Shown piece by piece: positions 37,857 to 46,452 of a DNA stretch of 53,845 bases. Position 1 is the first letter of the stretch, and the number at the start of each line of letters is the position of its first letter. Below the pieces are notes generated by a model. That model searched no databases, was not told the DNA's origin, and saw only the letters and a list, made by a program, of their open reading frames with translations. The DNA is from a virus. The stretch lies in IMG/VR virus record IMGVR_UViG_3300032288_000426, positions 1 through 53,845 of that record. One strand, given 5' to 3'. A program made the translations under genes and the position numbers.

Positions 37857-39516
37857 TTTTCTTGCTCCTTGCTTGAGCCTGCTTCAGGTACTGTAAGGGT
37901 GATTTGGATGCCGGTGGAATTTTATTCACAGGCGCAGAACGCTTATGAGCGCGGATTTCTTCACGGAACTTGTCCAGCATGTCAGAACCCGCCTTTGAGG
38001 ATCCGTTGCCTAGCTGAGCTACAGTATCCGCATCAAAGACGTACTCACCATCGGCAAGCATGGCAGGGATGTCATCTGACTGACCATCGCCCGGCCCCAT
38101 AACACGAGAACCTGCACGGTAGTCATGACGGCCTTCAACGGTAGGCACATGCAGACCACCTTGAGCCATACCGCCGTTTGCCATACCACCATTTTGGGTG
38201 TTGCCCATCATCTGCATTGGGTCAACAACAGTACCGTAGGTGTAGAAGCTTGGCTCTTGAACTTGACCACCACCAGCCATCAAAGGCGTTGCCATACCAC
38301 CGTCTTTGTATCCACCTTGGTAATCTCCCCAATAGCTACTGGAAGTCCAATCAGGGGTATTGTAGTAAGAATTGCTGCCAGTGCCGCCGCTGAAGTTGTA
38401 TATTGGATCTGGGTCGGTATATGAATAATATGAACCACCAGAGTTATTGTTGTAGTCAGTCAAATAACTTGGCGTCGTTGATCCAGAATAATAAGAACCA
38501 CCGCCCGCCGGATTATTTATATTATCTAAATTATAGGGGCTGGTTGGGCTCCACCAAGGATCGTTACCACCAAATTCAAGATTATCTGAACCGGATCCAC
38601 CAGCAGAGCCTTCGCCGGTTGATGGGTTGTACACCAATCTCGTAGATCCATCAGGATTGATAGCGTAAGTATTCCCGTATTGCTGGTAATAAGTTTCACC
38701 CTGTGAGCCAGTAACTGGAACCCTCTCACCTTCTGCATTAGTTGTTGAAAGTGGCCTCTTTCTCAATGGTGCTGTTATTCCAGAAATAAGGCCGCCAATA
38801 TCTCCAATAGCGCTGCTACCAGCTCTTTTGGCAAGGTCATACAAGTTCCCTGCAGCTTTTGCGCCTGCAGCAGAAGCAGCAGATTCTGGCGTTATTAAAT
38901 AACCCAAAGCGCCACCCAATAAAGCACCAGTCAGAGGACTAATAGGCTCTGTTGAACGAGGTGTCACATTGATGGCTGGCATTAAGTTGCGGCCACTACC
39001 AACAGATGAAAAAGTCATTGGAGCGCGAGATGCTAAGGCAGGCATAGCAGAATACTGGCTCATTGGCATCAAAGAACCAAGACCACTCGGGGCACCAAAA
39101 GACCGCATCATCTCATCAGACATTGCAGGAACATCACGAACACCGTATTCCGAATAAGGCACAAACCTTGGCGCAGCAACCATAGTCTCTCTGCCGGGGA
39201 TGGCATACTGAGAGAAATCAGTTGGGCGGGCAACACCTTGTCCAGCCGTTGAGTTTTTCAAAAGCTCAGAAAACAGCGCACCAAGCGCAGCACCCTTTGC
39301 TGTACCTGTGCCCATAATGGCGCTTGCAATGTCTGTTAATGAACCTCCACCAGTAGCAGCATTTGCCAATGGAACAGTTGACGGATCATTCAAAGCTGAA
39401 TATTCAGTGCCAACACTGTCAATGCCACTGTAGTCAACCCCAGAAGTTGGAGCCGATGTTACCGTAGGTGCATTTGCGCCAAGGGTTGCATAGTCAGTTA
39501 CACTTGGGTCTGCCAT
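37849..39516 (-). CDS. Internal virion-type protein with GPGDGQSDDIPA module
   Basis: A 555-aa protein. Tyr/Asn/Ser-rich repeats fill about residues 290-390 (YYSGSTTPSYLTDYNNNSGG). A C-terminal module GPGDGQSDDIPAMLADGEYV (about 475-495), then LGNGSSKAGSDML, matches a pattern widespread in phage tape-measure and internal proteins. Nearby KDGGMATPLMAGGGQV and NGGMANGGMAQGG carry the GG motif. The C-terminus is a basic helix. Likely an internal ejection protein; function inferred. Confidence 0.7.
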   Translation of the reverse strand: MADPSVTDYATLGANAPTVTSAPTSGVDYSGIDSVGTEYSALNDPSTVPLANAATGGGSLTDIASAIMGTGTAKGAALGALFSELLKNSTAGQGVARPTDFSQYAIPGRETMVAAPRFVPYSEYGVRDVPAMSDEMMRSFGAPSGLGSLMPMSQYSAMPALASRAPMTFSSVGSGRNLMPAINVTPRSTEPISPLTGALLGGALGYLITPESAASAAGAKAAGNLYDLAKRAGSSAIGDIGGLISGITAPLRKRPLSTTNAEGERVPVTGSQGETYYQQYGNTYAINPDGSTRLVYNPSTGEGSAGGSGSDNLEFGGNDPWWSPTSPYNLDNINNPAGGGSYYSGSTTPSYLTDYNNNSGGSYYSYTDPDPIYNFSGGTGSNSYYNTPDWTSSSYWGDYQGGYKDGGMATPLMAGGGQVQEPSFYTYGTVVDPMQMMGNTQNGGMANGGMAQGGLHVPTVEGRHDYRAGSRVMGPGDGQSDDIPAMLADGEYVFDADTVAQLGNGSSKAGSDMLDKFREEIRAHKRSAPVNKIPPASKSPLQYLKQAQARSKKNG

Positions 39517-39518
39517 AA

Positions 39519-41324
39519 TTACCTCTGCTTTTTAAGCGTGATCAATCCGCCACGCGCAACTCTAAAAATATTTCCTGCTTGCGTTCTCAAAGCATATTCC
39601 TCTGGGGACATTAGCACTAATGATTGAGTATCCAATTCATTCAAAAGATTGGGTATCAATGAACCCATAAGGTTTGTTGGTTGTGGTGCATATCCAGTTC
39701 TTGAAAAGTTTGAGAACTGCAAACCACCTTGTGGCATAGGCGCACCGGGTCTTGGCATGGGGGCACCACTCATTGGTGGTTGCATAGACTGCGGCATAGC
39801 CACGTTATCAGTCAACACCCCCAATTTGCCTGTAGTTCCATCAATAGGATCAGAGATACCACCAGCGCCTTCAAACTGAGAGAGGTCACCAAGCCCTGCC
39901 TGCTGCAATCCAGACAATGTCAAAACATCAGAACCATATGCAGGCTGAGGCACACCAGTTGTTGCGGTGCCCGATGTAATAGCATTCAGAATACTTTGAT
40001 TGGTTTGCTCTATGGTTGGCGCAGCAGGCACAGGAACTTGAGTCACAGCCTCACCAGACGGAGGGACATCTCCAGCCAATGTTTGCTTTTCAGCGTCCGC
40101 AAGAACCTTTTGATCCAATTCTGCAGTAAGTTTTGCCTGCTCAGCAGCAGCAATGTTTTCTGGTGTTGGATTAAGTGATGCTTGAGCCTCAGCCTCTATG
40201 AATGCTGCATGTGATTGATCCGCTTGGGACATCAATCGGTTGAACATTCTCTTATCAAATGCTGGAGAGGTCTCACCAAGCTTTTCAACCATTGAAAAAT
40301 CATCTCCGCCCATCGGAGAAATTTTTCCAAATTCAGTTACGTCTTGGAGCGTCTTAAAATCGCCTGTAAGTGCAGCTTTTTTCAAAGCGTCATCAGTAAG
40401 ACTATCTCCAAAAACTTCAATTGGCTTTAATACGCCAGCAACATCTTCGGGGACATCATCAGTGATGGTTTCATAACCAGACGTTGTGGCTGGTTTGTAT
40501 CCGGGGATGTCGATATAGTCAGAAGCAGCCAAAGCAGAACCATACTGTTTGCCGTAGTATGGGTCTTTCTCCATCTGGTTTATCTGGGCAAGCTGTCCTT
40601 CCAATGACAAAGGAACTTCATCAACCAATTTATCTGAAACACCAGCGTAAGTTGGCGGATTGTCTTCTATACCCTCATCTCCCATGAAGGTTTTCTTTAT
40701 GTCCTGCAAACCTTCTTTAGCTTTTGCAGTTAAATCTTCCCATCCGCTTTCAACAAAAGCGTTTGCAAATCCAGTCGCAAAATCACCCCCTGTGGCAGTT
40801 GCGCCAACACCAGAAGCAACACCAGATTTCAGAGCTCCTTGAAGGCTTGCATGGCTTTCTGCAGACAAACCAAGGCTCTTAGATTGAGCAGCAACTTCTG
40901 GGGCAACATATTCATCGTAACCAGAGGCAGCCATTGATCCGGCAAAGGCACCAGCAGCAGCTTGTTGCCAATCACCGCCTGTAGCAGCAGTTAAACTGCC
41001 AGCGACCAAACTTTGGCTTGTTGCTGCCGTTAAGGCTTTTGCTGCCGCTTCATTTGTAACTGCGCTGCTAACTGCAGAACCTACCGCAGGAGCAATTTTT
41101 GCGGCTACATGTGGTGTAGCAACGGAAATAGCAGCAGCCTTTGCAATGTCTTCAAGGTCTCCGCCTCTAGCCGCCGCAATTGCAGATTGAGTTACATAAG
41201 CAGGAATTCCAACTGCCTGACCGGCAATGGTAAGAAGCGTCGGCAGGGGGTCATTGATGACCGCCTCTACCGTCTTAACAACGGTATCTACTACTTTCTC
41301 AACGGCTTTGACAACGACACTCAT
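39519..41324 (-). CDS. Large internal virion-type protein with Gly/Ala-rich amphipathic segments
   Basis: A 601-aa protein starting MSVVVKAVEKVVDTVVKTVE; AAGGGAG lies before this ATG at 41322-41324, and the longer frame to 41348 overlaps the upstream gene by 23 bases. Residues 1-200 are Ala/Gly/Val-rich and amphipathic (LLTIAGQAVGIPAYVTQSAI, GAFAGSMAASGYDEYVAPEV), suited to crossing membranes. A variable polar middle follows, and FRVARGGLITLKKQR ends it. It is the first large protein after the acyl cassette and a candidate substrate of it. Function inferred from composition and position. Confidence 0.65.
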   Translation of the reverse strand: MSVVVKAVEKVVDTVVKTVEAVINDPLPTLLTIAGQAVGIPAYVTQSAIAAARGGDLEDIAKAAAISVATPHVAAKIAPAVGSAVSSAVTNEAAAKALTAATSQSLVAGSLTAATGGDWQQAAAGAFAGSMAASGYDEYVAPEVAAQSKSLGLSAESHASLQGALKSGVASGVGATATGGDFATGFANAFVESGWEDLTAKAKEGLQDIKKTFMGDEGIEDNPPTYAGVSDKLVDEVPLSLEGQLAQINQMEKDPYYGKQYGSALAASDYIDIPGYKPATTSGYETITDDVPEDVAGVLKPIEVFGDSLTDDALKKAALTGDFKTLQDVTEFGKISPMGGDDFSMVEKLGETSPAFDKRMFNRLMSQADQSHAAFIEAEAQASLNPTPENIAAAEQAKLTAELDQKVLADAEKQTLAGDVPPSGEAVTQVPVPAAPTIEQTNQSILNAITSGTATTGVPQPAYGSDVLTLSGLQQAGLGDLSQFEGAGGISDPIDGTTGKLGVLTDNVAMPQSMQPPMSGAPMPRPGAPMPQGGLQFSNFSRTGYAPQPTNLMGSLIPNLLNELDTQSLVLMSPEEYALRTQAGNIFRVARGGLITLKKQR

Positions 41325-41325
41325 G

Positions 41326-41763
41326 TCATGTCTCCCTTGGCTCACCAAGTTGCAACGTGACAGAAATGCCGCCTTTTTCTTCCTTCACTGAATAACCCAT
41401 GCCGGGGAACGGTGGGTTACGGGAGATAGCCTTGAAGATGTTTAAGACTGTTGGGTTCTCAAAATGAGAATGCAAAACATCGTATCCGTATTGACGCGCA
41501 GCCTGAATGAACGCATAAGAGTTCTCAAGGTAGTTTCTTGCGGTATCAGCGTTGATGGCGCGGAAGAAACCTTCGCGTGGGCCTTTGTGATGGACAATGA
41601 ATAGTGTGTTTCCCTCTTTGAACAGGGTCACATTCTTTTCATTCAGTTCTGCAATAACGGCGGCATAAATATTTGCAGGCGGCAAATCTGAACCAGTTTC
41701 ATCAGCACCCAAGATGATGATTGGCTCAACTTCCAGCAAGTTTTTTTTGCTATCAACAAGCAT
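41326..41763 (-). CDS. Small alpha/beta protein, possibly GNAT-like acyltransferase
   Basis: A 145-aa protein: beta strand-rich N-terminus (NLLEVEPIIILGADETG), central NTLFIVHHKGPREGFFRAIN, helix (TARNYLENSYAFIQAARQYG), then NPTVLNIFKAISRNPPFPGM and a final strand pair. The order beta-helix-strand and the NIFKAI...GMGYSV segment recall GNAT acyltransferases, but no acyl-CoA pyrophosphate-loop motif is clear. It lies 9 bases after the ketoacyl synthase stop. I recall it as a recurrent phage virion-region protein. Acyltransfer is an inference. Confidence 0.55.
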   Translation of the reverse strand: MLVDSKKNLLEVEPIIILGADETGSDLPPANIYAAVIAELNEKNVTLFKEGNTLFIVHHKGPREGFFRAINADTARNYLENSYAFIQAARQYGYDVLHSHFENPTVLNIFKAISRNPPFPGMGYSVKEEKGGISVTLQLGEPRET

Positions 41764-41771
41764 CTCAATAC

Positions 41772-42881
41772 CTACAAAGGTTTGAAGATTGCTGCGCTGT
41801 AGACGTTTCCCATCCCCGCTGCAAGGCTCAGCACCGCGCCGGGTGGCGGGCTGATAGGTTCAGATAAAAATACTTCGTCACTTTCCGTCCGGTTCGGAAT
41901 CTCTGGAATAACGCCTGATCGCATGTCCTCCAAGAGCATCAAAGTTTCCAGAAGTCCACTCGCACCCATCGTATGACCGATTCTCTGCTTGTATGAAGTG
42001 GCAACAAAACTTTTAAGTGTAGATTGTAAAGCAGTTAACTCCGAAATGTTATTAGAAATTGTCCCTGTACCATGGGTTTTTACAATTCTGACATCATGCG
42101 GCTTGACTGCAGAAAACTCAAATGCGCCTTCAATGGCTTTAATAAAACCACTGCCATCTTCAAGTTGCCCAATGGCATTAGTGCTGGCCTCTGAGGCGGT
42201 ATAAGCCCCGCAGAACTCAGCAACCGGGGTATCCCCTGTCTTATTGACGGCAAGCCAATTGTCAAAGACGGCAAGGGCAGCCCCCTGTCCAACATAAAAG
42301 CCCCGGTTTTGCTTGTCAAAGGCACTTGGCTTAACGCCCGTCTTCTCTTCCTCAGCCGTCAAAACAGCCTTGGATTCACCGAAGAATTGCAGGACAGCGT
42401 TCGACACCCCATCCTCCACCGTCAGCACAATGACCCGCGCAAACCCATAGTGGCTCATCAACGTGTTCACATCCATCAGCACCTTCAGGCTTGATGCGCA
42501 GGCGCTGGAGTCAGTCACCACATGATCCTGTGCCCCACACTGCTGGGCTACCCTCCCGGCATAAACCTGCGTCAGGGTAAGTGGCAGGAACTTGTAGTCG
42601 TAACTTAACTGGCTATCGTACTTCCGCTGGTTGATTCCGGCAAAGTGGGCATTACCGCCCGCCAGAATAAAGGCCGTCTTGCCTACCTCCTGCTCCCTGA
42701 GTGTCTTCAGCAGGGCAGGATCCAGCACCTTCTCAGCCAGCTTATGAGGCGGGTACGTCAACCCCATCTTTACCTTGGCATAAGTCTCTGGGAACCAGTG
42801 AACCCGCTGCGGGTAAACTGCATCCTCCATCAACTCCACGTTACTGGTGGCCGCCGTCCTGTAATGAGTGAGATAGATCAT
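41772..42881 (-). CDS. Beta-ketoacyl-ACP synthase-like enzyme (KAS I/II type)
   Basis: A 369-aa thiolase-fold enzyme with the catalytic triad in order: Cys128 (DSSACASS), His270 (VKTHGTGT), His303 (GHTMGASG), and Lys298 before the second His as in KAS I/II. These residues bind the acyl chain and condense it with malonyl-ACP. The family's C-terminal Gly loop (GFGGTN) is changed to AGMGNV, and the protein is shorter than FabF (about 410 aa) because the N-terminal region is reduced. It is ATGA-coupled to the ACP gene. Host fatty-acid synthase proteins would supply substrates. Confidence 0.85.
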   Translation of the reverse strand: MIYLTHYRTAATSNVELMEDAVYPQRVHWFPETYAKVKMGLTYPPHKLAEKVLDPALLKTLREQEVGKTAFILAGGNAHFAGINQRKYDSQLSYDYKFLPLTLTQVYAGRVAQQCGAQDHVVTDSSACASSLKVLMDVNTLMSHYGFARVIVLTVEDGVSNAVLQFFGESKAVLTAEEEKTGVKPSAFDKQNRGFYVGQGAALAVFDNWLAVNKTGDTPVAEFCGAYTASEASTNAIGQLEDGSGFIKAIEGAFEFSAVKPHDVRIVKTHGTGTISNNISELTALQSTLKSFVATSYKQRIGHTMGASGLLETLMLLEDMRSGVIPEIPNRTESDEVFLSEPISPPPGAVLSLAAGMGNVYSAAIFKPL

Positions 42882-43162
42882 TTGATGGCCTCTATCGCCG
42901 CCTCTATGGACTCCGGCTCTTTTGTCTTGTGTTGCATCAAAAAGTCGTGGATCTCACGGATTGTCACAGGGACAAGCTCTTTCCCCTTGTCTTCAGGGAT
43001 TCCGTAGAGTTCACACATATACAAACCAATTAGCAAACTATCAAGACTGTCTACGTCTATGTCTTGAAGTTGATCATCCAGACTTTTTGCATTGTCAAAA
43101 TCTGGGGACATCGGTTTTGCGACTTTTGCTGTAGCGTTAAATAGTTTTATAAAGTCGATCAT
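42878..43162 (-). CDS. Acyl carrier protein-like
   Basis: A 94-aa protein (start MIDFIKLFNATAKVAKPMSP at 43162; the 108-aa frame adds an implausible Cys/Arg-rich end). DIDVDSLDSLLIGLYMCELY holds the phosphopantetheine site DSLD with Ser39, followed by helix II and the acidic ELYGIPE segment typical of ACPs. Helix I is short and the protein has a longer C-terminal helix (ESIEAAIEAIK). A host phosphopantetheinyl transferase would activate it. ATGA-coupled to the ketoacyl synthase. Confidence 0.8.
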   Translation of the reverse strand: MIDFIKLFNATAKVAKPMSPDFDNAKSLDDQLQDIDVDSLDSLLIGLYMCELYGIPEDKGKELVPVTIREIHDFLMQHKTKEPESIEAAIEAIK

Positions 43163-43164
43163 TG

Positions 43165-43410
43165 TTATCTTGGTTGAACGGCTCCTACAACAGCCTGTGC
43201 CCAATCCTGCCAGTCATTAAAGACGGCTGGCCCCGGTATACCTTCATTGGTGAAAACGTCAATGGCCTTCAAACCCTCGCCCCATTGACGCCAATCTGTG
43301 CCCTGCATAGGTATTGCCAACTGCTGTGTTGCGTACAACTCACACATCAAAGATGCCCACGACTCAAATGTATGCCCCCTCGGATCATAAATAAGCGATA
43401 CGTCAGACAT
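43165..43410 (-). CDS. Small Trp-rich protein upstream of the ACP gene
   Basis: An 81-aa protein starting MSDVSLIYDPRGHTFESWAS (ATG at 43408-43410; TGATG overlap with the hub gene). Six Trp residues, helical, with DWRQWGEGLKAIDVFTNEGI. Two bases separate it from the ACP start, so it belongs to the same transcript and could be part of the acyl cassette or a tail assembly factor. No family recognised. Confidence 0.65.
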   Translation of the reverse strand: MSDVSLIYDPRGHTFESWASLMCELYATQQLAIPMQGTDWRQWGEGLKAIDVFTNEGIPGPAVFNDWQDWAQAVVGAVQPR

Positions 43411-45215
43411 CAATAACCCCTTACGTCGCCAACATTGGCTGACAGCAATAACCGTCCAAGCTGGTAATTACCGTTGACGGTATTTGACACAAACTTCAGT
43501 CTACATTCACGGCGCTGTTCACGCATGTCAATTTTTCCAGTTGTGGGAGAAAAGACATAAGCCGCAGAGGTTTGATCCTCTTCCTGCGCATAGGGGCGGC
43601 CAGTGACGTAGAGCTCCATGTTCCCAGATTGCAGGAAATCAGGTTCTACACGCTCCAGATGCAGCCAGAAGTTATCCCCAGCGAGTGACGGCTGTGCTGG
43701 GCCGCCACCAACCCAACCAAGGTCTGAGGTCTCAAAGTAGCTCTCAATGGCGCTGACTTGGATCCCCTTAATCTCATCCGTGCCAAACTCATGCTGCCAC
43801 AGGGAAACAAAGCTCATGACATATGTAAGCGTGATCTTAAAGTTGGATCCGCCGCCCGGCAGGGCATACGTCAATTCATCGCCAACCGTATAGTTAATGC
43901 CATTGGCCGTAATAACGACATCCGTTACTATGCCGCCAGCTACGGTAATCGTGGCCTGAGCGCCAGTTCCAGTGCCGCCAGTCATGGCAACGTCAGTGTA
44001 GGTGCCGTCCGTATAGCCAGAGCCAGCCGTCAACGTAAACAGGTTTGCGCCACCCGTAGCATTGATGGTTGTCCCGGCATTTACAGGGAAGGGGAAAACC
44101 TGCGAGAAGAACCCAGCCGACCGTCGGGCACCAAGTGCCTGACCAGCGTCATACCAAGTCTGCTCACGGATGTTATAAACAATCGCATCATTGCACTCAA
44201 CAGAGTCGCCGCGAGGGTAGAACCACCAGATCTCGCCATACCGAGGAACCTTGGACACATAGACCTTCTGGCGCTGCGCATAGTTCAGATTGTCAAAGAA
44301 CCAGTTCTGGTTCATGTTGTTCGGGATCTCTTTGACAACACCGTTGTACATCAGGAAGCGGTCAACGCCACACCAATAATAAACACCGTCGTATTCGATA
44401 ACCGACTGCGCAGACAAGATTGATGACTGGCTGGAAACAATGTCATACCGCCAAAACAAGGTTGTGGTTGTGACGCCATTGGAAATGGTGGTCGGGTTGT
44501 ACGAAACCCGGATCAGGGAGTCCAAAGACCAAAAGAGGCCGGATGGTGAGTTGGAACCACCTCGCACTGGCAAGCCCTGAACGATCTTTGTACCCGCCAC
44601 GTTTGTCTCGTTGGCGTCAGCCCCACTCCAATCCGTGGGATCCCCGGCAGCGCAGTTCTTGATCAGGCCATTATTGCCGTAAACAAAAAGGTAGGGGTGC
44701 AAGACTACGCATCCACCGCTGACCTCAACAGGGCTCGCCCCATCCATAACGGCGGTCATGCTTGTGCCTGTAACATCACCAATCAAGACTGGCGTATTGA
44801 CGGTGTTTGAAATATCACTGAGGTTTTGTCCCGGATGGGCAACTAATGACTCTTGACCGCCGCCAGTGGTGTCGTAGAGCGTGTCAAACTGCCAAAGGTT
44901 ATCAACATCTGGGGTAAAGTCAGTCAGGGTGAAATTACTTACCCCAGATCCAATGCCGTTGTTATCAATAGGGATGACCTGCAAGCCATCAGAATACCCG
45001 TTGAAAACATAGTTGAAGTTGTCTTGGACGTTGATGTAAATGCCCCGAGATGGCCCAGCCATATCCCCAACAATCTGGCGATAGCCAAGCATCTTTCTTG
45101 GGCGGCCACGCTGAAAGCGAACCCAACGGCCATCGTTATAGAACATCTTGTCCAGAACAGTGCCGTCCCGCTGAACTCCGGGCTTTGTATCTGGGCTAAA
45201 TACCTTCTTGGTCAT
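43410..45215 (-). CDS. Tail hub/needle protein resembling P22 gp10 (DNA stabilisation) with inserted beta domain
   Basis: A 601-aa protein. The N-terminal 370 residues have a beta-propeller-like pattern (YDGVYYWCGVDRFLMYNGVV, YGEIWWFYPRGDSVECNDAI), close to P22 gp10, which closes the portal and holds the tail spikes. Residues about 378-466 (GSGYTDGTYTDVAMTGGTGT) are an inserted Gly/Thr beta module found in many phage structural proteins. The C-terminal part continues the hub. It is ATGA-coupled to the gene at 45212. Confidence 0.75.
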   Translation of the reverse strand: MTKKVFSPDTKPGVQRDGTVLDKMFYNDGRWVRFQRGRPRKMLGYRQIVGDMAGPSRGIYINVQDNFNYVFNGYSDGLQVIPIDNNGIGSGVSNFTLTDFTPDVDNLWQFDTLYDTTGGGQESLVAHPGQNLSDISNTVNTPVLIGDVTGTSMTAVMDGASPVEVSGGCVVLHPYLFVYGNNGLIKNCAAGDPTDWSGADANETNVAGTKIVQGLPVRGGSNSPSGLFWSLDSLIRVSYNPTTISNGVTTTTLFWRYDIVSSQSSILSAQSVIEYDGVYYWCGVDRFLMYNGVVKEIPNNMNQNWFFDNLNYAQRQKVYVSKVPRYGEIWWFYPRGDSVECNDAIVYNIREQTWYDAGQALGARRSAGFFSQVFPFPVNAGTTINATGGANLFTLTAGSGYTDGTYTDVAMTGGTGTGAQATITVAGGIVTDVVITANGINYTVGDELTYALPGGGSNFKITLTYVMSFVSLWQHEFGTDEIKGIQVSAIESYFETSDLGWVGGGPAQPSLAGDNFWLHLERVEPDFLQSGNMELYVTGRPYAQEEDQTSAAYVFSPTTGKIDMREQRRECRLKFVSNTVNGNYQLGRLLLSANVGDVRGY

Positions 45216-46450
45216 GTGAATACACCCCCGGCAATACCTGTCGTAAAGTTTCCAGAGCCCGTCACATTCACCCCGGTCGCGCTAAACGCAACCCGATTTG
45301 TACCCAAAATAGAAATGTTCATTTGTCCAGCGCCCGGACGATAAATACCTGTGCTTGTCTCACCGGCAAAGTTAAGCGCAGGCGTGCCCACAGTTCCGTT
45401 AACCAAGCTGATCGCAGTAGCACCCGCCTGAACCGTGTTGGCGTTCAAAAAGTTGGTGCCGTCACAGATCAACGTTACTTGCTGACCCGGAGGAACAATC
45501 GCATTCGCGCCACCCACAACACCAGTGGTAATGGTCAGTGAATAGCCGTTATCTGTTACCTGATTGGAAATGATGTACAGGTTGACTGCAGGCGGATACT
45601 GGGCGATTACGTTACCCGTAAGGCTGCCAACATACTCCTGAATCGTGTTTGAAGCTTCACTGGGCGTAATCAGGTAAGTGCCAGTGGTGACCGGCTTTAC
45701 CAGTGCAGTAAAAATAAAGTTGGCGCTCTGACCGTAGCCTACAGTGACAAATTCTGAGCCTGTACTAATGATGAAGGCAGACTCATCTGGGGCAAAGTTC
45801 TTAGTGGCGCTACCGTCAATCGTGTTTGCGCCAGAGCAGGCAACGGTCAATGTGCCTGTGCCGTTGTTCTTCAGCAAGAAGAACCAGTTGTTGCCAATTG
45901 TGCTGGCATCCGGCAGGGTGACAGATCCAGCACCAGAAGCCCAAACCTTGGTCTGTGCCCGGTCATTCGCCACAAACGTGTAGCCATTCACAAAGGATGA
46001 GGCTGGATGGCTTTGATTCAGGGTGGTCGATATAGCCACCAGCCCAAGCCCAGCCAATACGCTGGCATTGGATGTAGTCGTGGTCGAACCAAAAGCAATA
46101 ATGCCCCAGACACCGGCAGCAGAGGTGTTGTCAGTAATGTAAATGTACTGAGCCTCACCTGACGCCACAGTGCAAATTACACCGCCGTCGTTATCCAGAA
46201 CATCAACGTCAAACCCGCCGAAGTTGTTGATCAGGGAGTCTGTACCCACGGACACCTGATCAGCCGCAGGCATCGTCAAGGTGCGGCCTGAAGCGTTCGC
46301 TGTGATGTCAATGATCCGGGAGGCATAAAGCTGGCTACCCGTAGCAAAAGTCGGCCATACAAGCGTCTTGTTCGTTGTCAGGGATATTTCTTGGTAACTG
46401 ACATCGGTTGGGACAATGACATCCCCAGTGAACGGGCTGGTAAAGGTCAT
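45212..46450 (-). CDS. Beta-rich tail protein
   Basis: A 412-aa protein composed of repeats like SGAGSVTLPDASTIGNNWFF and TGTLTVACSGANTIDGSATK, typical of phage fibre or collar proteins that recur in cyanophages and freshwater phages. Ends with a GIYRPGAGQMNISILGTNRV module. Encoded between the adaptor-like and hub genes, so probably tail-associated. Function inferred. Confidence 0.7.
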   Translation of the reverse strand: MTFTSPFTGDVIVPTDVSYQEISLTTNKTLVWPTFATGSQLYASRIIDITANASGRTLTMPAADQVSVGTDSLINNFGGFDVDVLDNDGGVICTVASGEAQYIYITDNTSAAGVWGIIAFGSTTTTSNASVLAGLGLVAISTTLNQSHPASSFVNGYTFVANDRAQTKVWASGAGSVTLPDASTIGNNWFFLLKNNGTGTLTVACSGANTIDGSATKNFAPDESAFIISTGSEFVTVGYGQSANFIFTALVKPVTTGTYLITPSEASNTIQEYVGSLTGNVIAQYPPAVNLYIISNQVTDNGYSLTITTGVVGGANAIVPPGQQVTLICDGTNFLNANTVQAGATAISLVNGTVGTPALNFAGETSTGIYRPGAGQMNISILGTNRVAFSATGVNVTGSGNFTTGIAGGVFT

Positions 46451-46452
46451 GA

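Noticed and set aside
42878-43204. 108-aa version of the ACP starting MGTGCCRSR
   Set aside because: The added residues overlap the end of the 81-aa gene and have no ribosome site or ACP-like sequence.
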